64,000 bases of DNA from Flavobacterium sp. CECT 9288 (lineage in GTDB: Bacteria > Bacteroidota > Bacteroidia > Flavobacteriales > Flavobacteriaceae): assembly GCF_918731615.1 (NCBI RefSeq), contig NZ_OU957226.1, forward strand, positions 3,535,501 to 3,599,500, in the 5' to 3' direction. Under the pieces are notes generated by a model that worked only from the letters and a program-made list of their open reading frames with translations, had not been told where the DNA came from and did not search any database. Each line of letters begins with the position of its first letter. Within the stretch, counting starts at the first letter, position 1. This document shows positions 9,159 to 17,738 of the stretch, piece by piece. A program made the position numbers and the translations under genes.

Positions 9159-10310
9159 TTATTTTATTGCTCTGGAAGCCACGTGAAAAATAGCTTTGAT
9201 AAACAACATTTTCGGACATTTTAAAATAACCTGAATATCTTCTTTTATTGAGGTTTCTTCATCCAAAAATTTAAAGATAACTGCTGGATTTCCTTTTTTG
9301 AACATGGAAGAAAAAATGTGAGAGCCCAATTCGTTTTTTCTATCCAAAATGTCTAATAAAAGCAAATCATACCACCAGAATTTTGTTTTTTTATGAAATT
9401 TAGTAAAGTCGGTTTCTCTTTGTAAAAAGGCAACTAACTCACTTGATTTTTTATCTGAATTTTTGAAAGTGTAACCCGTACTTGCTTTGGTCCAACCGCC
9501 AGAAGTACCAATGTTGATCACGTTTTTAGTATTCGATTTCCAAAAAGGATAACAGGTCATCGGGATGCTTCCTTGTTCTTTTTCAACGATTTCGTAGTTT
9601 GTAATCCCCAATTTTTGAATGTATTGTTGGATTTCGTTTTCGTATTCTTCTTTTTTTAAATGTTGGTGCGAAAACAAAGTGTATTCCAGTAAAGCTTCGG
9701 TTTTTGAGGTGGGCAACACGTACATAAAACGGGTATTTCCTTTTTGCTCAACCGAAAAATCCATGAACGTGGCTTGCTCATTATTGAAAACAGCTTGCTC
9801 ACTTTTGATAAACCAACCTATAAAATGTTGTTGTAAAACGGGATATTTAGTTTGATTTTCAGTTTTTTGTTTGTGGTAAATACTATTGAATAATTTCGCG
9901 CACGAAAAAGATTCATTTTCCGTTTGTACTAAAATTATAGTTTCGGATTCTTCAATAGTCAAGACTTTCTGATTCAAGAAAGTGACGTTTGTTTGTTTCG
10001 AAAGCAAATCAAAAACTTGGTTGTAAAAATCAATTCCTTTCACCATATTGTAGTGATACGGTTGCAAGTCTAAATCCCTGCGGAAAGCTGCATTGGCAAA
10101 CAAAGCCGAATCCCATTTTTTAGAAATAGCTGGTTCCCAAAGTGAATCGGTTGTTTTCCAGAAACACCAGGTTCTATCATTGGTTTTTTTGGAGTTTTCA
10201 TCCAATAACAAAATATTTTTATCCTTAAATTTCCCAGATTGCACCATTTTATAAACGGTCATCAAAGCCGATAATCCTGAACCAGTAAAAATATAGTCGT
10301 AGTGTTTCAC
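9159..10310 (-). CDS. crtY: Lycopene beta-cyclase
   Basis: FAD/NAD-dependent CrtY-type cyclase that closes the beta-ionone rings of lycopene in carotenoid (zeaxanthin-type yellow pigment) synthesis. The N-terminus has the dinucleotide-binding start HYDYIFTGSGLSAL, followed by LLLDENSKKTNDRTWCFW, a cyclase signature. A later INIGTSGGWTKASTGYTF segment is also typical. I chose the GTG at 10310 (383 residues), because the longer reading frame opens with TTG and adds non-homologous residues before the FAD motif. A TACATTTG sequence sits 4 bases before this GTG. No other carotenoid genes are adjacent. Confidence 0.88.
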   Translation of the reverse strand: MKHYDYIFTGSGLSALMTVYKMVQSGKFKDKNILLLDENSKKTNDRTWCFWKTTDSLWEPAISKKWDSALFANAAFRRDLDLQPYHYNMVKGIDFYNQVFDLLSKQTNVTFLNQKVLTIEESETIILVQTENESFSCAKLFNSIYHKQKTENQTKYPVLQQHFIGWFIKSEQAVFNNEQATFMDFSVEQKGNTRFMYVLPTSKTEALLEYTLFSHQHLKKEEYENEIQQYIQKLGITNYEIVEKEQGSIPMTCYPFWKSNTKNVINIGTSGGWTKASTGYTFKNSDKKSSELVAFLQRETDFTKFHKKTKFWWYDLLLLDILDRKNELGSHIFSSMFKKGNPAVIFKFLDEETSIKEDIQVILKCPKMLFIKAIFHVASRAIK

Positions 10311-10351
10311 GTTACAAATGTAATTTTTTAGAGTCAATTATAAAAAAATAA

Positions 10352-10369
10352 ACCACGCTTTGGCGTGGT
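10352..10369 (-). terminator. Terminator of the fasciclin gene
   Basis: Stem ACCACGC / GCGTGGT with loop TTTG, followed on the minus strand by TATTTTTTTA. It lies 30 bases past the fasciclin stop codon and just before crtY. Confidence 0.75.
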
Positions 10370-10398
10370 CTATAGTTCAATTGTGGCAACGCAATTTA

Positions 10399-10914
10399 CT
10401 ATTTATGCATTAAAACAGTGTCGATTACATGAATTACACCATTTGATCCCTTTAAATCTACCGCTGTAACGGTAGCAACTCCGCCTTTTTCATCCGTAAT
10501 GACTACATTTTTGCCTTTCAGTGTTGCTGTAAGTACGCCACCTTGAACGGTTTTTAAAACTGCTTTTCCTTTTCCTGCCGTAATAGCAGCAACAACAGCC
10601 TTACTGTCAATATTACCTGCTACCACGTGGTACGTTAAGATTCCTTGTAATGTTGCTAAATTTGCTGGTTCTAATAAAGTCTCTACAGTTCCTTTTGGTA
10701 AATTAGCAAATGCTGTATTGGTAGGTGCAAAAACAGTGAACGGCCCTGCTCCAGACAAAGTTTCCACTAAGCTACCAGCTTTTACAGCGGCAACTAAAGT
10801 AGTGTGATCTGCAGAGCTTACAGCTACTTCCACTACATTTTGAGCAAACGAGTTAATTCCTGTGAACAAGGCAATTGCTAAAATTGTTGACGATAAAATT
10901 TTCTTTGTTTTCAT
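10399..10914 (-). CDS. Secreted fasciclin-domain protein
   Basis: A 171-residue exported protein. It has a signal peptide (MKTKKILSSTILAIALFTGINSFAQ) followed by a single FAS1 domain covering most of the rest. The FAS1 signatures FTVFAPTNTAFANLP (H1 box) and TYHVVAGNI, GVIHVIDTVLMHK (H2 box) are clear. Fasciclin domains mediate adhesion or carbohydrate contacts; the partner here is unknown. Monocistronic, with its own terminator. Confidence 0.9.
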   Translation of the reverse strand: MKTKKILSSTILAIALFTGINSFAQNVVEVAVSSADHTTLVAAVKAGSLVETLSGAGPFTVFAPTNTAFANLPKGTVETLLEPANLATLQGILTYHVVAGNIDSKAVVAAITAGKGKAVLKTVQGGVLTATLKGKNVVITDEKGGVATVTAVDLKGSNGVIHVIDTVLMHK

Positions 10915-11172
10915 GTTATTTGTTTTTTATAAAATTACAGCGTTTTGTAAATGTTGGCAGCGTAATTTGTATAAGTTTAACTATTGTTTATTTATTACCT
11001 TTGTGGATAAAAATTTAGTAAAGCATTGATTTACATGGCTTAAATTGAATTTTTTAAAATTTTTGTACAACTTATTTTTAAAAAAATTATGATTTGTTGA
11101 TTAAAAACAATGAAACAAAACTGATTTGTTTTGAGTCCTTTTCTAATGGTTTTTAGGTAACTATAAATTTTT

Positions 11173-13434
11173 TTAATCAAAATGATATCGCAGTCCCAGA
11201 AATAGGCGACGTCCTTGATTAGGCCCGTACGCATACGTAGGGTCAAAAGTGAGTGCGAATGGATTATCGGCCGTAGGGATTACCGCTCCCGAATTGTCAA
11301 CTTGTACATTTTTATCAAAAGGATCATTGGCGCGTGCTATCAAGAACGGATTTCCACGATTGGGTGTCCAGTTGAGTAGGTTTTTGATACCGGTGTATAA
11401 TTCTAGATTATGAATTTTTTTGAAAGTTATTTGTATGTTTTGTATGCTGTATGGTCTAGAAATTTCACGACGCGGGTCTAGTTCACTTAGTAACGGCAAA
11501 CGCATGGGTCCAGTAAGGTTGCCTGTAAAATCAAAAGATAAAAACCAGTTCGGAATATCATAACTAAAGCCCCAACTTATACTGTATCTTTCGGTAAATA
11601 ATGGTCTCAAACTAACACCGTCTTGTGTGGTCATGGCATCATAATAACTGGTCCCAAGGTTGGCTTTGAGCCCAAACGGGCTAACCCAATCGGCATTGGC
11701 ACTGAGTCCGAAAATAGTGGAGTTGCCGTTTAAATTATCATAAATTATTTGATTCGGGTTGATGTCGTAATTTGCAAAAATTCGGTTGGTGAAATAAGTG
11801 TACCAAGACGCCAATTCAAGATTAAGTACGCCCGCATTGGTCAATTTGAATTTTTTTAGGTAATTTAAGTTCAGGTTGTATGAGGTTTCTGGTTTGAGGT
11901 TAGATTGAATCACGACTTCTCGAGCGCCAGACAAGGCTTGATGATCTTCGGTAAAAAGGTTGATAATTCTAAAACCCGTTCCAAAATTGAATCGTAAGAT
12001 ATCTGTTGGCGTTGGTTTGAATTTAAATGCAAAACGAGGTGTAAAAATGGAGCCGTGATTGTCATTGTAATCATAACGTAAGCCAATTAGCGTGCTGGTT
12101 TTTTCGTTTTGGGTGATTTCATCTTGAGCAAAAGCACTGTAAATTTTAGAATGATTCGCGGTTGCCGTTGCGGGCGTGTTGTCATTATAGAATTGATATC
12201 GAAGTGCCGTACCAAAAAGTACGGAGTGGTTATTCCAGTTTTTGTCCCAAATGAATTGGCCAAATGCTATTTTCTGATTGGCCAAAAAAGTAGAATTGCC
12301 ATAAACGGAGTTTTGGTCGTGACCAATAACCGAAAATTGAAAGAACATTTTTTCGGTTACAGGTAGCTCGTATTTACCTAGGAATTCATAGCGCGAAGTA
12401 TAAATGCTTTCGCCGTACACTTGGTCTCCGCCTCTAAAGCTCTTGTTCCATTGCATTTCTCCGCCCCAGCGGTCTTCATAAAGGTATCGAGACACAAGGC
12501 TAAACTCTTTTTTAGAAGCTCTGTTGATGTTTATTTTGGAGAAAAAAGAAGCTCTGTTTTGCAAAGAAACATCGGTAAAATTGTCTTTGTTGTTGTCAAT
12601 GGGATTGTTGTAAGTGAAGTAATTTACACCAAATAGGGCAGTAGCCTTGGAGCCAATATTGGCTTTATAACCAAGGTCAACATTCGTTTCGAGCCAAGAT
12701 GTAGTAAAAACATCGGCTGTAAATAAAGGTACTGCGAACGGTTTTTTAGTAATAATGTTAATTAAACCGCCTACTGCCTCACTGCCATACAGCGTAGATG
12801 CCGCGCCTTTTACTACTTCTATTTTATCAATCATAGCATTTGGAATACCTGAAAGCCCGTAAACCGTGCCGAGAGCGCTCACAATAGGCATCCCGTCGAT
12901 AGTGACCATAGTGTACGGACCGTCAAGTCCGTTAATGCGAATGTCGCCGGTATTACACACATTGCAATTGTTTTGAGGTCGTAAACCGTTTACGTTTTGC
13001 AAGGCATCCAAGACATTGCTAGTTGGGTTTTGTTTTAAAAAAGTCGCCGAAATAATCTCAACAGGAACAGGATTTTCTAATCTTTTTACGGGTTTAAGTG
13101 TTCCTGAAACTACCACTTCATCTAGTTGATTTTCAGTAATAGTAAGTTCAAAATGAAGTACTATTTCTTGCGGGTCTTTTATATTGATGTTTTTGTTTTT
13201 TGTTTGAAAACCGTTTGCCATTACTTGTATGGTGTAATTACCATTTGGAATTTTTGAAAAAAAATAGTGTCCTAAACTATCAGTTTGAGCAACGAAAGTA
13301 GTTTTTAGCAAGGAAACTGTTGCGCCAGGTATCGGTTGATTGTTAGAAGTTACCCTACCCGAGATGCTTTTTTTGTTTTGGCTGTAGCCAAGAAAAAATA
13401 GCAACAGCAGGCATACGGTAATAGTATTTTTCAT
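11173..13434 (-). CDS. TonB-dependent receptor with carboxypeptidase-like N-domain
   Basis: Outer-membrane receptor of 753 residues. It has a signal peptide (to about residue 18), a CarboxypepD_reg-like beta-sandwich (about 22-105), a plug domain (about 115-235) and a 22-strand-type barrel ending in aromatic F. The plug has an unusual Cys pair (NNCNVCNTGDIRINGL) and the DGMPIVSALGTVYGL segment typical of a receptor group found near metal genes. It follows the AztD-like lipoprotein gene after a strong terminator, and a TTTAGA/TCTAAA palindrome lies 16 bases before its start, so control by the DtxR-family regulator is likely. I infer that it imports zinc or another metal complex. Confidence 0.9.
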   Translation of the reverse strand: MKNTITVCLLLLFFLGYSQNKKSISGRVTSNNQPIPGATVSLLKTTFVAQTDSLGHYFFSKIPNGNYTIQVMANGFQTKNKNINIKDPQEIVLHFELTITENQLDEVVVSGTLKPVKRLENPVPVEIISATFLKQNPTSNVLDALQNVNGLRPQNNCNVCNTGDIRINGLDGPYTMVTIDGMPIVSALGTVYGLSGIPNAMIDKIEVVKGAASTLYGSEAVGGLINIITKKPFAVPLFTADVFTTSWLETNVDLGYKANIGSKATALFGVNYFTYNNPIDNNKDNFTDVSLQNRASFFSKININRASKKEFSLVSRYLYEDRWGGEMQWNKSFRGGDQVYGESIYTSRYEFLGKYELPVTEKMFFQFSVIGHDQNSVYGNSTFLANQKIAFGQFIWDKNWNNHSVLFGTALRYQFYNDNTPATATANHSKIYSAFAQDEITQNEKTSTLIGLRYDYNDNHGSIFTPRFAFKFKPTPTDILRFNFGTGFRIINLFTEDHQALSGAREVVIQSNLKPETSYNLNLNYLKKFKLTNAGVLNLELASWYTYFTNRIFANYDINPNQIIYDNLNGNSTIFGLSANADWVSPFGLKANLGTSYYDAMTTQDGVSLRPLFTERYSISWGFSYDIPNWFLSFDFTGNLTGPMRLPLLSELDPRREISRPYSIQNIQITFKKIHNLELYTGIKNLLNWTPNRGNPFLIARANDPFDKNVQVDNSGAVIPTADNPFALTFDPTYAYGPNQGRRLFLGLRYHFD

Positions 13435-13449
13435 GATAAATAAATTAAA

Positions 13450-13467
13450 TTTTAGACAAATCTAAAA
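13450..13467 (-). promoter_or_regulatory. DtxR-type operator before the TonB receptor
   Basis: An 18-base palindrome, TTTTAGA-CAAA-TCTAAAA, 16 bases upstream of the receptor start. Its half-site TTTAGA(C) is the same as in the palindrome ahead of the dtxR-family gene at 17618. On the minus strand the box contains TAGATTTG, a TAnnTTTG match, so binding would cover the -7 element. Confidence 0.6.
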
Positions 13468-13481
13468 ATAAATTTTTAAAA

Positions 13482-13510
13482 AAGCGGTTTGTCATGACAA
13501 CAAACCGCTT
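13482..13510 (-). terminator. Terminator between AztD-like gene and TonB receptor
   Basis: A perfect 10-base stem AAGCGGTTTG / CAAACCGCTT with a 9-base loop, followed on the minus strand by seven T. It separates the lipoprotein operon from the receptor gene, leaving the receptor dependent on its own promoter or on read-through. Confidence 0.85.
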
Positions 13511-13555
13511 AAACCCCCAATTATTAACCAAAACGATCAGGATTTAAAAGAGTTT

Positions 13556-14770
13556 TTAGTGATCACCACTGTTCTCAAATCCCATTAAAGTGAGACGAAA
13601 TGGTGTATTAGATACTTTTATTTTTTTAATGTCATTATTATTTTTAATGTTGGCCATCCATAATTCGCCTGTTGCTGGTGCAGTGATGTAAATGAATCGC
13701 TGCGTGAATTCCATTTGTGGTTTTTGCGTTGCTGTTTTTAAAGTTGGCGCAATGATATTTCTTTCAGCTGCAGCTACAGTGAGTGTATTTAAGTCGTATG
13801 AAATAAAATTTCCTGAATGCAATAAGATGCCAAGTTTGCTGTTGTCGTAGCTTACTTTACATTGCATGATATCGGTATTTTCAATTATTGGTTTAACTGT
13901 TTTAGCAATAACATCAATTAAATACGCACCTTTTGCAGCTGTATACCCAACAAATTTACCTTTGCTGTTGGTTTCAAGTATTGTTCCAAACCATGCCGTT
14001 CCAAAACCTTCGGGATGTGGAATTAAACTTTGTTCTCCATTATTTTTTACCACCAGAACGCCACTAGCAGAACCAAAAACAGCTTGGTCACCATCTGCTG
14101 CATTACCATGAATTCCCTTGGTTGCAATAGTAGAGGCAAAAAGTTCTTTGCCGGTTTTGTCAATTATTTTTACTCGCTCAGGAAGTGTCCCAGGAATAGA
14201 ATTGTCTTTTTCAGTAATAGCATATGTACCATTCGCAAAAACAGCCATAGCACCATGATGCGCTCTTAATCCGGTGGTGATGGTTTTCATTATAGCACCA
14301 TTTTTGTGGATTTCCGACTCAAGACCCACTGTTAATGTACCATCTCCATCATTGAAGGTTAGGATTTCTCCAAAATTACTTTTAAAATGTGTTGGCTTAG
14401 ATGACATACCTGTTAAAACACCAAATTTTGGTGTTCCTTTTATGTCAACATGATCACCATGATACTCTAGCCCAGTATCGAAAGTTTCTGTTAAATTGTT
14501 TTCGCGGTGAATGACGCCTGCAAAACGCCCAGAAGCGCTCGTGTATAAAGCTGATTTCGGGTGTTTGGCTTCAAATGAAACGCTGTTTCCTTGCAATGGA
14601 TTTACCAAGGTCATTGCTGTGGTGGTTTCATCCGAAACTAAAATGCGCAAGTGTTTGAATTCAGCTGAACTGTCGTCAACTACTGTATCGGTATTATCGT
14701 CATTTGAGCAAGATTGTGTGACTAGAGCAAGGGTTGCAAGGGTTACCAATAAGGCTAAAGAGTTTTTCAT
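13556..14770 (-). CDS. AztD-like beta-propeller zinc lipoprotein
   Basis: A 404-residue lipoprotein (lipobox VTQSC, Cys21). The body resembles AztD, the beta-propeller periplasmic zinc chaperone that works with AztABC transporters in other bacteria. Matching features are GRFAGVIHRE (H89), EYHGDHVDIKGTP (H104, H107), KPTHFKSNFGEILTFNDGDGTL (H128 in KPTHFKS), a paired HH near residue 171 and GIHGNAADGDQ. Histidines thus cluster where AztD binds zinc. Here no ABC transporter is adjacent. Instead the gene follows a partner lipoprotein in an operon headed by two Zur boxes. I infer a surface or periplasmic zinc-binding role feeding the TonB receptor. Confidence 0.75.
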   Translation of the reverse strand: MKNSLALLVTLATLALVTQSCSNDDNTDTVVDDSSAEFKHLRILVSDETTTAMTLVNPLQGNSVSFEAKHPKSALYTSASGRFAGVIHRENNLTETFDTGLEYHGDHVDIKGTPKFGVLTGMSSKPTHFKSNFGEILTFNDGDGTLTVGLESEIHKNGAIMKTITTGLRAHHGAMAVFANGTYAITEKDNSIPGTLPERVKIIDKTGKELFASTIATKGIHGNAADGDQAVFGSASGVLVVKNNGEQSLIPHPEGFGTAWFGTILETNSKGKFVGYTAAKGAYLIDVIAKTVKPIIENTDIMQCKVSYDNSKLGILLHSGNFISYDLNTLTVAAAERNIIAPTLKTATQKPQMEFTQRFIYITAPATGELWMANIKNNNDIKKIKVSNTPFRLTLMGFENSGDH

Positions 14771-14797
14771 TGTTGTATTATTTGGTTTTGAAAATTA

Positions 14798-15388
14798 CTA
14801 TTCTACTGTGATTGGAAAATCAACTTCAATATCTGTTGCGCCACCGGCATTGGTAATGTCGCCAAGCGCTACATTTGAGGCATTTTTGTTCGGTCCGTGT
14901 CTTAAGCTGGCTCTCAAAGTGCCACTTGCTGCAGTGGTCGTGGTAAATGTAAACTCGAGCCCCAGTGGCTTGCCATTTTTATCAAAATTACTTGGACTTT
15001 TAGAATACGTAATGGGTTGAAGCACACCAGTCGTTTGAAAAAACATTTGGTGTTCTGTAGCTTCAGCTATTATCTCGGGTGTGATATCTATTGCCGGTAT
15101 AGCCAAATCGTCTCTAAATGTTATGCTACCATTATAGGTTTTAGATCGCTCAAAAGGACTGCTAATACTAATTTGTGGTGCATTAGCTCCTTCGCCATCA
15201 AGGTCTTTGTACTCAAGTACAATGGTTTTTCCAGCAGTGGTTGGTACAAATTGTAACCTAACAGTTGTGATGAACTCTCCTTCATTCGCGGGTGCAACCA
15301 CATCGTCAGTATTGGAGCAGGAGTTAAGTACTAAGGCCGAAAAAACGAGGGCAAAAAATTTGAAAAAGTGCTGCTTTCGATTGTTCAT
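14798..15388 (-). CDS. Small lipoprotein of the zinc operon
   Basis: A 196-residue lipoprotein (lipobox VLNSC, Cys24) with a Thr/Ser-rich beta-sheet-type sequence (VRLQFVPTTAGKTIVLEYKD, SGTLRASLRHGPNK). Similar proteins are often named type 1 periplasmic binding fold superfamily protein in Bacteroidota and sit beside metal TonB receptors. It is the first gene after the Zur-box promoter and is followed 27 bases later by the AztD-like gene. The function is not established; a metal-binding or receptor-accessory role is inferred from context. Confidence 0.75.
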   Translation of the reverse strand: MNNRKQHFFKFFALVFSALVLNSCSNTDDVVAPANEGEFITTVRLQFVPTTAGKTIVLEYKDLDGEGANAPQISISSPFERSKTYNGSITFRDDLAIPAIDITPEIIAEATEHQMFFQTTGVLQPITYSKSPSNFDKNGKPLGLEFTFTTTTAASGTLRASLRHGPNKNASNVALGDITNAGGATDIEVDFPITVE

Positions 15389-15420
15389 GAAGTAAGGTGT
15401 TTAATTTTTCATTTCGTTAA

Positions 15421-15435
15421 TGCAATTGTGTTGCA
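15421..15435. promoter_or_regulatory. Zur box 1
   Basis: TGCAA-TTGTG-TTGCA, a palindrome with a 5-base spacer covering the -7 element of the lipoprotein operon promoter. The same TGCAA-N5-TTGCA pattern occurs at 17148 and 17184 beside zur, and with one mismatch at 15459. Confidence 0.75.
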
Positions 15436-15463
15436 AATATATTTATTATTTTTAATAACGCAA
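15434..15463 (-). promoter_or_regulatory. Promoter of the zinc lipoprotein operon
   Basis: On the minus strand, TTG (15461-15463), 19 bases, then TATATTTG (15434-15441), an excellent match to the Bacteroidota -33/-7 promoter. Each element is overlapped by one Zur box, so repressor binding would block polymerase. It lies about 45 bases before the lipoprotein start. Confidence 0.7.
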
Positions 15464-15473
15464 CAAAGTTGCA
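15459..15473. promoter_or_regulatory. Zur box 2
   Basis: CGCAA-CAAAG-TTGCA, one mismatch from TGCAA-N5-TTGCA. It overlaps the -33 element of the lipoprotein operon promoter, 38 bases from the first box centre to centre. Confidence 0.7.
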
Positions 15474-15547
15474 ATAAATATTTTCTAAACAGTTTTTTTA
15501 AGTGAAATGGTAAACAAAAGCCCTCCTTTTTTCAAGAAATAATATTG

Positions 15548-16783
15548 CTAAGTCATAGTTGCATAAGTTGCTGTAGGCGTTGTTGTTCTTGCCAATGGAA
15601 AGGAATCTGCAGCTAAAAAAGTGCCTTGCTTTAGGGATTGTATTTCTTCATCAGTACAAATACAGTTTTGCAAGAGGGTATGTAGCGCCTCTTTGTCCAT
15701 TTCAATTCCAATAAAAACGAGTTCATTGAGTCGATCGCCAAACGTTGCTGTCCATCGTTCTTCGATTACATCTTGAAATTCTACAAAATTTCCGAAGGTC
15801 AATCTTTCGCCAAGAGGCATACTTGCATACCAAACTCCAGCTTCTTCGGCCTTTCTAGATCCACCTGCCTGACTCCAATTGATGGCTTGGTCTGCTCGTG
15901 ATGCAATCCAAAAAAGCCCCTTACTTCTGATAACAGATTGGGGAAATTGTTCCAAAAGAAATTCCCACAATCGGTCTGGGTGAAATGGCTTCTCTTCTCT
16001 AAAAACGAAAGAATTGATGCCGTATGCTTCTGTTTCTGGAGTATGAAATCCTTCTAGTTCACGAATCCAGCCTGCAGATGTCTCAGCTTCTTCATAATTA
16101 AACAATTGGGTATTTAAAATTGCGTTTAAAGGAACTCGTCCGAACTGTGACTCTATCAATGTAGCGCCTGCATTTAGTTTACGCAAGGTTGCTTTTAGAG
16201 TTTTGAGCTCTTTGTCGTTTACCAAATCTGTTTTGTTTAGAATGATAACATTTGCAAATTCAATTTGGTCTACTAGTAAATTCACGATGGTTCTGTTATC
16301 ATTTTCAATATCAGATAAATTCTGTGCTTGTAAGGTTTGGTCAGAACCAAAATCTTTAAAGAAATTGAAGGCATCCACTACGGTAACCATCGTATCTATG
16401 TAGCTGAAATGAGATAAATCAATATTTTCTTCCTCGTTAATAAAAGAAAAAGTTTGAGCTACAGGAATGGGTTCGCTAATACCCGAACTTTCTATCAATA
16501 GGTAATCAAAGCGATCTTCCCTGGCCAGTTTTTCTACTTCGATCATGAGGTCCTCTCGCAAGGTGCAACAAATACAGCCATTACTCATCTCGACCAATCG
16601 TTCCTCTGTACGGGATAAGGTATTTTCGGCTTTGACCAAATTGGCGTCAATATTAACTTCGCTCATATCGTTTACGATTACAGCAACTTTTAAGCCCTCT
16701 TTATTATGAAGAATGTGATTCAACAAGGTTGTTTTTCCGGCTCCGAGAAAACCAGATAATACAGTTACGGGTAATTTTTTCAT
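15548..16783 (-). CDS. COG0523 family GTPase, zinc metallochaperone type
   Basis: A 411-residue CobW/COG0523 protein. The Walker A motif [12 protein letters not shown] is at residues 11-22, the metal-binding CxCC motif [10 protein letters not shown] at C70/C72/C73, and the GTPase NKTD near residue 180. A C-terminal CobW_C domain follows ([27 protein letters not shown]). Zur-regulated members (ZigA/ZagA/YciC) deliver zinc to proteins such as GTP cyclohydrolase during zinc starvation. The context fits this role: it overlaps merC by 4 bases (ATGA), and the pair is driven by a promoter covered by two Zur boxes. Confidence 0.9.
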   Translation of the reverse strand: MKKLPVTVLSGFLGAGKTTLLNHILHNKEGLKVAVIVNDMSEVNIDANLVKAENTLSRTEERLVEMSNGCICCTLREDLMIEVEKLAREDRFDYLLIESSGISEPIPVAQTFSFINEEENIDLSHFSYIDTMVTVVDAFNFFKDFGSDQTLQAQNLSDIENDNRTIVNLLVDQIEFANVIILNKTDLVNDKELKTLKATLRKLNAGATLIESQFGRVPLNAILNTQLFNYEEAETSAGWIRELEGFHTPETEAYGINSFVFREEKPFHPDRLWEFLLEQFPQSVIRSKGLFWIASRADQAINWSQAGGSRKAEEAGVWYASMPLGERLTFGNFVEFQDVIEERWTATFGDRLNELVFIGIEMDKEALHTLLQNCICTDEEIQSLKQGTFLAADSFPLARTTTPTATYATMT

Positions 16784-17127
16784 GTGTGTTTTTGGTTTAT
16801 AAAATTGAGTAAGTGTGCCGCTATGATTCCTGAAGCGCCAATGTAAATTAGTGGGGTTTCGATTTTAAAAATGATTTCCAATAAAATACTTAGGAATAGA
16901 AGGGTGAGCGAGCTGGTTAAAAGGACTGCAACAATCGTCTTCCCGTCGCGCAGTGCGGGTATGGCTGCGCAAAGGCCAATGCAGGCAAATAGTAAATCAA
17001 AATAGGGATTGTGATTGACCATTACTGGAAACATACTCAGTATAGGCAATGCTAAACAATGGACTAAACAAAAAATAGCGCTAGTTACACCCAAAAAATC
17101 TGGAGCTAAGGCTGTTAATTTTTTCAT
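16780..17127 (-). CDS. MerC-domain membrane protein
   Basis: A small integral membrane protein of 115 residues with four hydrophobic segments. The first helix carries the CLVHCLALP motif typical of MerC ([12 protein letters not shown]). MerC imports Hg(II), but relatives in Bacteroidota Zur operons probably carry zinc. I use the ATG at 17127 ([13 protein letters not shown]); the longer frame opens upstream inside the operator region. It is the first gene of the merC-COG0523 operon, so Zur control is strongly implied. Confidence 0.8.
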   Translation of the reverse strand: MKKLTALAPDFLGVTSAIFCLVHCLALPILSMFPVMVNHNPYFDLLFACIGLCAAIPALRDGKTIVAVLLTSSLTLLFLSILLEIIFKIETPLIYIGASGIIAAHLLNFINQKHT

Positions 17128-17147
17128 TTTCTTGTATCTTTGATTAA

Positions 17148-17162
17148 TGCAATAAAGTTGCA
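17148..17162. promoter_or_regulatory. Zur box 3
   Basis: TGCAA-TAAAG-TTGCA palindrome. It abuts the -7 element (TACATTTG, 17161-17168 on the minus strand) of the merC-COG0523 operon and lies between the divergent merC and zur genes. Confidence 0.75.
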
Positions 17163-17191
17163 AATGTATGGTTTTTATCTAAATGCAACAA
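17161..17191 (-). promoter_or_regulatory. Promoter of merC-COG0523 operon
   Basis: On the minus strand TACATTTG (17161-17168) is preceded by TTG at 17 or 20 bases (17186-17188 or 17189-17191). The two Zur boxes lie over the -33 and beside the -7, the same arrangement as at 15421-15473. Confidence 0.65.
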
Positions 17192-17199
17192 TGTTGCAT
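17183..17199. promoter_or_regulatory. Zur box 4
   Basis: The best box: ATGCAAC-AAT-GTTGCAT, a 17-base palindrome, 17 bases before the zur start codon. It also covers the -33 of merC, so it probably serves both divergent units and gives zur autoregulation. Confidence 0.8.
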
Positions 17200-17215
17200 T
17201 AATATATTTTAAAAT

Positions 17216-17617
17216 ATGAAAGCAAGCCGAAATACCACAGCAAAAACAACCATTTTAGAGATCATAAAAAACGCATCCGTGGCTTTATCACATACCGAAA
17301 TTCAGGCGTTAAGCCAAAACGTATGCGATCGGGTTACTATTTACCGCGTTTTGGATCGTTTGGTATCCGAGGATGTGATTCATAAAATTGTAAATCATGA
17401 CGGTACCATAAAGTATGCAAGTTGCCATCATGAGCATGAGCACAATCATGATGTTAAACACTCACATACGCACAATCACATACATTTCAGTTGTACCAAA
17501 TGTCTGGCAGTGACTTGCCTTGATGAGGTGAAGCCCGTATTTAGTCTTCCTGATAATTATTTGGTACATGATTTTAATTTCACCTTATCAGGTCTTTGCC
17601 CAACTTGTTCTTTATAG
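17216..17617 (+). CDS. zur: Zinc uptake repressor, Fur family
   Basis: A 133-residue Fur-family repressor: N-terminal winged helix (about residues 8-60, with RVTIYRVLDRLV as recognition helix) and a dimerisation/metal domain with a His-rich loop (HHEHEHNHDVKHSHTHNH, residues 71-88) and two CxxC pairs (C93/C96 and C128/C131) for the structural zinc. The His-rich loop and the neighbourhood of COG0523, MerC, ZIP and AztD-like genes point to Zur rather than iron Fur. Two TGCAA-N5-TTGCA palindromes lie in its upstream region, which predicts autoregulation. Confidence 0.88.
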   Translation: MKASRNTTAKTTILEIIKNASVALSHTEIQALSQNVCDRVTIYRVLDRLVSEDVIHKIVNHDGTIKYASCHHEHEHNHDVKHSHTHNHIHFSCTKCLAVTCLDEVKPVFSLPDNYLVHDFNFTLSGLCPTCSL

Positions 17618-17633
17618 TTTAGACTTGTCTAAA
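17618..17633. promoter_or_regulatory. DtxR-type operator before the dtxR-family gene
   Basis: A perfect 16-base palindrome TTTAGAC-TT-GTCTAAA starting at the zur stop codon region, about 105 bases before the regulator start. The half-site recurs ahead of both TonB receptor genes of this island, suggesting autoregulation and a shared regulon. Confidence 0.6.
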
Positions 17634-17738
17634 AATATTTTTTATATTAACTTTTTTGTGTAAGTTTGTCATTACATAGGTTTTGCGCTTTTTATGCATT
17701 TGAGCAAAAAAGTTGTTGCCATGCGTTAATTGTTTGTT

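Noticed and set aside
10985..11003. Plus-strand promoter TACCTTTG before the fasciclin gene region
   Set aside because: The -7 pattern is present, but the -33 is misplaced and no plus-strand gene follows.
11040..11246. Minus-strand frame of 68 codons overlapping the end of the TonB receptor gene
   Set aside because: It overlaps the receptor's 3' end in another frame and has an odd composition with no signal or domain.
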